Of a DNA stretch of 29,660 nt, positions 25,661 to 29,660 are shown piece after piece (the stretch's first letter is position 1; every line of letters begins with the position of its first letter). Source of the stretch: Prorocentrum cordatum (Eukaryota; Sar; Dinophyceae; Prorocentrales; Prorocentraceae); the NCBI GenBank assembly GCA_963575745.1, contig CAUYUJ010018499.1, forward strand, positions 173,350-203,009. The letters are read 5' to 3'. The position numbers were made by a program, and so were the translations under genes. Below the pieces are notes generated by a model that did no database searches, was not told the DNA's origin, and saw nothing but the letters and a program-made list of their open reading frames with translations.

Positions 25661-25801
25661 GGGGGTAGGGGGAGGGGGGAAGGCTTCTTAGAAGGAGGCT
25701 GCTTCTTAGAAGGCGCCGGCCTTACATCTACAGAGAAGGCCCGCACCTTCTAAGAAGCAGGGGTGCTTCTAAGAAGCCTTCCCCCCTCCCCCTATACCCC
25801 C
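25661..25801. repeat. foldback element with CTTCTTAGAAG cores, copy 1
   Basis: Left arm GGGGGAAGGCTTCTTAGAAG (about 25675) pairs with the complement of the right arm (CTTCTAAGAAGCCTTCCCCC, about 25767-25786). The G-rich outer ends (TAGGGGGAGGGGGG) and the inner GCTTCTTAGAAGG units also pair, giving arms of about 65 bp around a GGCCTTACATCTACAGAG centre. A related copy is at 27158-27294. Confidence 0.85.
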
Positions 25802-26120
25802 CGAAACCGAAAAAGGACACAACTGGAGCCCTGGACCCCGCCGCTCTGCGGCATTCTCCCGGCCAGAGCGATCAGCCAGGGCGCACGGGGCCCGAAGCCC
25901 TGTGAAGCTACCCGCAGTGAAGAGACTGCCAAGCCCAGATCCTCTGCCGCACAACCCGCCTGCGGTCGAGAGCTTGTGCTCGGCGCGTCGCGCTGGCGGC
26001 ACGCCTGTGCCTTGCAGGCGGAATGGCGGGTCGCTCCGCTCCGCGGGAGGGGAAGCCGGGAAGAGCTCGGGACGTGGAGCCTGGGGGGCCGGGAGGAGGA
26101 GGAGGGAAAAGAGGAGGATG
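25802..26120. other. unassigned
   Basis: No repeat seen until a short GGAGGAGG run at about 26090. The long plus-strand frame beginning at 25763 passes from this stretch straight through the polypurine blocks, so it is not persuasive as a gene. Confidence 0.35.
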
Positions 26121-26295
26121 ACCACCTACCAGACCACCCCAACCCAACCCGAAGACCCGAATTTGACTCCAATTTCGGGTTGGGGGGGGGGGTACGGGTT
26201 CCATGTGTTTTTTCAACGTTCCTCGACCCCCCTCCACTGGAAATGGAGGGCAAATTGAGGGCTTCGGGTTGGGTTGGGGTGGTTTGGTGGGTGGT
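26121..26295. repeat. foldback element (175 bp) at a GAG-tract edge
   Basis: ACCACCTACCAGACCACCCC at 26121 continues through AACCCAACCCGAAG and AATTTG. It pairs with the complement of the right end (ACCACCCACCAAACCACCCC, from 26295). By my count 47 of 56 positions match. Both flanks are AGAGGAGG-type, so a target duplication cannot be told from the simple repeat. Confidence 0.8.
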
Positions 26296-27000
26296 GAGAG
26301 GAGGAGGAGGAGGAGGAGGAGGAGGAGGAGGAGGAGGAGGAGGAGGAGGAGGGAGGAGGAGGAGGAGGAGAGGGAAGGAGGAGGAGGAGGGAGAGGAGGA
26401 GGAGGAGGGAGAGGAGGAGGAGGAGGAGGGAGGAGGAGGAGGGAGGCGCAGAGTGCCCCGAGATCCGGGCGTTGCGGACTTTGCAGGGCGCCGCCCAACA
26501 GCTGCAGCGCCCGGGTCTCGAGGCACCCTGCCCCACACCAACACCAACACAGGGGGTTGCCTCCACAGGGCCAAGAGGAGGAGGAGGAGGAGGAGGAGGA
26601 GGAGGAGGGAGGAGGAGGGAGGAGGAGGAGGAGAGAGAGGAGGAGGAGGAGAAGGAGGAGGACGGAGGACGAGGAGGCGCAGAGTGCCCCGAGATCTGGG
26701 CGTTGCAGACTTTGCAGGGCGCCGCCCAACAACTGCAGCGCCCGGGTCTCGAGGCACCCTGCCCCGCAACCCCTGGCGGCGCGCGCAGGGAGGTACATTG
26801 GGTATTTCTGAGGCCGGGAACACCAACACACAACACAGGGGGTTGCCTCCACAGGGCCAAGAGGAGGAGGAGGAGGAGGAGGAGGAGGAGGGAGGAGGAG
26901 GAGGAGGAGGAGGAGGAGGAGGAGGAGGAGAAGGGAGGAGGAGGAGGAGGAGGAGGAGGAGGAGGAGGAGGAGGAGGAGGAGGAGGGGTTGCCTCCACAG
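26296..27000 (+). repeat. (GAG)n polypurine blocks with interspersed modules
   Basis: Three GAG blocks (26296-26445, 26575-26675, 26860-26985) are separated by repeated single-copy-like modules. GGCGCAGAGTGCCCCGAGAT with about 85 bp after it starts at 26445 and 26676 (231 bp apart). GGTTGCCTCCACAGGGCC starts at 26555, 26841 and 26988. The whole is therefore a higher-order repeat whose units include GAG tracts. The open frames of up to 491 codons on both strands are explained by stop-free triplets. Confidence 0.9.
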
Positions 27001-27157
27001 GGCCAAGATCATCCTAGATTTCGGTGCTGGTGGTAGTACTTCGGCCGACCTGGCAGCCAGAATAGTAACACCGTCACCGAGATCGGGATCTTCTTCCCTT
27101 GGTAGAGGAACACCGCCGAAATTGGTGTTGGTGTCAACCTCTAGGCCTGCGAGTATT

Positions 27158-27294
27158 GGGGAGGTGGGAAGGCTTCTTAGCAGGAGGCCGCTCCTCAGAA
27201 GGCTCTGGCCCTGCATCTGTAGATAAGGCCCGCGCCTTCTACTGAAGAAGCAGGGGTGCGTCTGCAAAACCCCCCCTCCTCCCCCTACCCCCCT
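27158..27294. repeat. foldback element, copy 2 of the CTTCTTAGAAG type
   Basis: GGGAAGGCTTCTTAGCAGGA (27166), then CAGAAGGCTCTGGCC, GCATCTGTAGATAAGGCCCG and GAAGAAGCAGGGGTGC match copy 1 at 25661-25801 in order and orientation. The palindrome is more decayed: the right arm reads CTTCTACTGAAGAAGCAGGG where copy 1 has a clean CTTCTAAGAAG. Confidence 0.75.
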
Positions 27295-27312
27295 CTGGAT
27301 ACATCAAACGGT

Positions 27313-27430
27313 ACTGACACCGCTACTCCTCGGATATCTCCCTGGGTGTGCTCTGACAAGAGTTTCCAAACAAATCCACCGGTGGCGACGAGGGCCTCCT
27401 AAAAGATCCCCTAAGGAGAAAACGAGGCAA
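27313..27430 (+). repeat. dispersed repeat copy 2 (partner at 18185)
   Basis: This is the partner of 18185-18320. The segment with GGTGGCGACGAGG is the best conserved. It begins about 20 bp after the foldback at 27158-27294. Confidence 0.65.
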
Positions 27431-28085
27431 GGGTAACGGTACATCCGGACCTAGGACATAATCACATCCTAATACATGAGAACCCTCCTCTGGCCAAGAC
27501 ACCCCCAACCACAAGATCACTCGAGGGTATACCCACCCCAGGATGCACAATAATAACATCCAACAAACACGAAGAGCATTAGGATACCCCTCCCGAACCG
27601 ACCTCGGTCTTATACCTCGGTCCGACCGTATGGGTACCTGGCGCGTGGCTGAAACCCACCTGAACTTAGCTGCCCCGATACGCAACACACAACACGTGGC
27701 GCACTGATACGGAGCTCAACACGTAGACTGCAAACATAGATATATCGCGATACGTTCGCCAAAACGTGGGCCAATACACTGAACTCACACGCAACGTATT
27801 GTCACGGACGTTTTAAGGTGAACGTTTTCTGATTCGGCGTTTCGACATTGAGCGGAAGGGGGGGCAGGGGGTTGGTCTGGCTTCGGACCTCTGCTGAATG
27901 CGACTGTCTGCAACACTGCGTCCTATGGTGGAAACTCCACCTGCTTGAAACAGGCGCCGAAAACAGCCAAGATCTACTCCATGGAGGGGGGGGGAGGGGG
28001 ATGGAGGGCGCGCGCCGATGGCCAGAGCAGTGAATCAGAAAACAATCATTATCCCAGTGCGACCCTACCTAGGAGTTGGGGCATT
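27431..28085. other. unassigned; weak palindrome near 27748
   Basis: No repeat or domain recognised in 27431-27665. Around 27670-27820, GATACGCAACACAC on the left and GAACTCACACGCAACGTATT on the right are roughly inverted about a TATCGCGATA centre, a possible decayed foldback. A 61-codon frame at 27848-28033 (plus) is anonymous. Confidence 0.35.
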
Positions 28086-28089
28086 TAGG

Positions 28090-28275
28090 AAAGCAACATC
28101 TACATCTACACCGACAGCTACATTTAATCTACACCTGCATCTACATCTACAGCATCATCAACAGCTAGACCCACATCTACATCTACATCTACATCTACAT
28201 CTACACCTACAGCTACATCTACACCTACACCTACACCCACATCTACACCTACATCTACATCTACATCTACACTTT
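28090..28275 (+). repeat. (CTACAT)n hexamer repeat
   Basis: CTACATCTACATCTACACC with CTACAG and CCACAT variants runs for about 185 bp. His/Leu-repeat frames are by-products. Confidence 0.92.
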
Positions 28276-28279
28276 CGCA

Positions 28280-28432
28280 TTGGTGTTGCTCGTGTTTTAC
28301 ATTGCCTTTGCTGTTGCTCTTGCCTTTGCTGTTGCCTGTGCCTGTGCTTTTGCTTTTGTTTTTGCCGTTGCTTTTGCGTTGCGTTTGTTGGTGATGCTGC
28401 TTGATGTTGTTGTTGCTTTGCGTGCGCTGTGT
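28280..28432 (+). repeat. (TTGCTG / TTGCCT)n degenerate hexamer repeat
   Basis: TTGCCTTTGCTGTTGCTCTT and later GTTTTTGCCGTTGCTTTTGC show a 6-bp rhythm of TTGC, directly after the CTACAT repeat. Confidence 0.8.
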
Positions 28433-28860
28433 TATACTAAGCTATGTTATACTATGCTATGCTATGCTATGGTATGCTATGCTATGCGATGCTATGCTAT
28501 GCTATGATATGCTGCGCGATTGTATGTTATGATATGATATGCAATGCTATGCTAGGCTGGGCTATGCTAAGCTATGCTATGTTATGATATGGTATGCTAT
28601 GTTTGGCTATGCTAGGCTAATTATGCTATGGTGTGCTAATGATGCACTGCGCTATGCTGCGCTGCGCTAAGCTAAGGTAGGCTAAGCTATGCTAAGATAA
28701 GCTAAGCTAAGCGAGGCAAGGCTAAGTTAAGCTAAGATAAGATAAGCTACGTCAAGCCAAGCTAAGCTAAACTAAGATAGGAACAGCTAAGCTAAGCTAA
28801 GCTGGGCCAGGCAAAGCTAAGCTAAGCTGGGCTTAGCTAAGCTTAGCTAAGCTAAGCTGG
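28433..28860 (+). repeat. pentamer repeat GCTAT passing into GCTAA
   Basis: GCTATGCTATGCTATG dominates from about 28440 to 28640. From about 28660 to 28860 the unit is GCTAAGCTAAGCTAA. A mixed zone with GCTGC and GCTAG lies between. GCTTAGCTAAGC-type palindromes appear at the right end. Confidence 0.93.
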
Positions 28861-29211
28861 GTGAACCCAGGGGGCGTAACTGGGGGAACCGCGGGGCGGA
28901 TGCCGGGGGAAAAGCCCGGGGCATTTTGCACTGCCCGGCCCTTTAAGCTTATCGAGTAAGAACCCTTCTAGGCAGAGCCTAGGTAGGGAACAAGAAAGGT
29001 ATGGACGCATGAAAACCGCCCCCGCCCCCCGCCCCCTGTCCCCGACCAACTAGATCACGCGCGTTGCCCCCCCCACCCGCGGCAGCTGGCAATGGCGTCG
29101 CCCACAGGGCGCCTAAACTCTCGCACCTTCGCCACACTTGCAAAACGCTGACATGCAAAATCCATTGCTGTGGGGGATGGGGTCGGTTTCCCACTGATCA
29201 CCATACGTATT
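28861..29211. other. unassigned, CG-rich
   Basis: Contains a short imperfect hairpin (TTCTAGGCAGAGCCTAGG, near 28969) and C-rich runs at 29010-29080. No domain recognised. The minus-strand frames here run into the GAG repeat on the right. Confidence 0.35.
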
Positions 29212-29445
29212 GCGGAGGAGGAGGAGGAGGGGGAGGAGGTGGAGGAGGAGGAGGAGGAGGAGGAGGAGAGGAGGAGGAGGAGGAGGAGGAGGAGGAGGAG
29301 CAGCAGGAGGAGGAGGAGGATCAAAGAGGAGGAGAGGAGGAGGAGGAGGAGAGGAAGGAGGAGGGAGGAGGAGGAGGGAGGAACACGAGGGAGGAGGGAG
29401 GAGGATGAGGAGGAGGCAGAGGAGAATGAGGACGAGGGGAGGGTT
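29212..29445 (+). repeat. (GAG)n polypurine tract
   Basis: GAG/GGA triplets over about 230 bp, with CAGCAG, ATCAAA and ACACGA interruptions. Glu/Arg/Gly-run frames are by-products. Confidence 0.93.
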
Positions 29446-29660
29446 CAACACTGGCGTATCGAAGTACTCCTCGCCCCGACGCTGCTCCGCGACGGCCGTG
29501 CGGGCGCCCGGGCCGGCGCGGCGGCAGGGGCCGCCTGCGCACCAGCGGCCAGCAAGACCCCCGCCACCTCGGAGCAGCCGCTCTCGGCAGCCAGGCCTCG
29601 CCGCTCCGGCTGAGCCGAAGACCCAGTGGGGGGGTTGCTCCTCTCCTTGCTCCTCCTCCT
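29446..29660. other. unassigned GC-rich end of window
   Basis: GC-rich sequence with Ala/Arg/Pro-rich frames, ending in the start of a CTCCTC repeat at the window edge. No domain recognised. Confidence 0.35.

Noticed and set aside
25763-27226. 487-codon plus-strand and 491-codon minus-strand open frames
   Set aside because: Both run through GAG/CTC triplet repeats and two duplicated modules. Stop-free triplets explain their length, and neither translation shows a domain.

Overview
The window looks like nuclear DNA of a eukaryote with a large, GC-rich, very repeat-dense genome. It shows no bacterial gene layout (no operons, no dense long genes). It is built from microsatellites, minisatellites, satellite arrays, foldback (palindromic) sequences and dispersed repeats, with at most short exon-like traces of protein genes. 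I cannot name the organism from sequence alone. A large-genome protist alga (for example a dinoflagellate) or a repeat-rich animal genome would both fit, and no diagnostic gene decides it. No complete protein-coding gene, rRNA or tRNA could be supported. Almost all long open frames are by-products of repeats that lack stop codons.

The dominant component is a family I call E: six related copies covering about a fifth of the window, at 838-1662 (+), 4361-5354 (+), 5364-6160 (+, internally rearranged), 7975-9306 (-), 11242-12532 (+, interrupted) and 13889-15404 (+). The better copies share a left end carrying GAAGGACCCAACCATATG, then an array of 77-bp units (a longer variant of about 90 bp in two copies), then a purine-rich or GAT-rich stretch, then a right end carrying CAAAACGAGGACCCAACA and finishing near TTGGG. 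This suggests a non-autonomous mobile or amplified element that carries its own satellite.

A second theme is foldback sequence: about a dozen imperfect palindromes, mostly 130-215 bp, at 3655-3785, 11461-11675, 16330-16540, 16680-17005, 18569-18722, 19666-19807, 20502-20712, 22728-22874, 25661-25801, 26121-26295 and 27158-27294. The copies at 25.7 and 27.2 kb are related to each other, and the 22.7 kb copy shares their CTTCTNAGAAG cores. One separate element at 21150-21308 has terminal inverted repeats and an 8-bp target duplication, the signature of a MITE. A 173-bp repeat occurs at 7032-7204 and 18913-19085 at about 94% identity, with splice-like ends on the minus strand, which makes it an introner candidate.

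Layout: 0-0.85 kb, CTA and GA repeats; 0.84-1.66, E1; 1.7-4.1, pyrimidine, 12-bp and AAC repeats; 4.36-6.16, E5 and E6 in tandem; 6.2-7.9, the most gene-like stretch, with an ankyrin-like exon on the minus strand and introner copy A; 7.98-9.3, E2; 9.5-11.05, three satellites in succession (73 bp, GAGGCT, TTAGGAATCC); 11.2-12.5, E3; 13.9-15.4, E4; 15.5-16.25, an 83-bp array; 16.3-23, foldbacks, the MITE and introner copy B in otherwise unassigned DNA; 23-25, GC-rich repeats; 25.7-27.3, polypurine blocks between two related foldbacks; 28-28.9, hexamer and pentamer repeats; 29.2-29.45, a GAG repeat.
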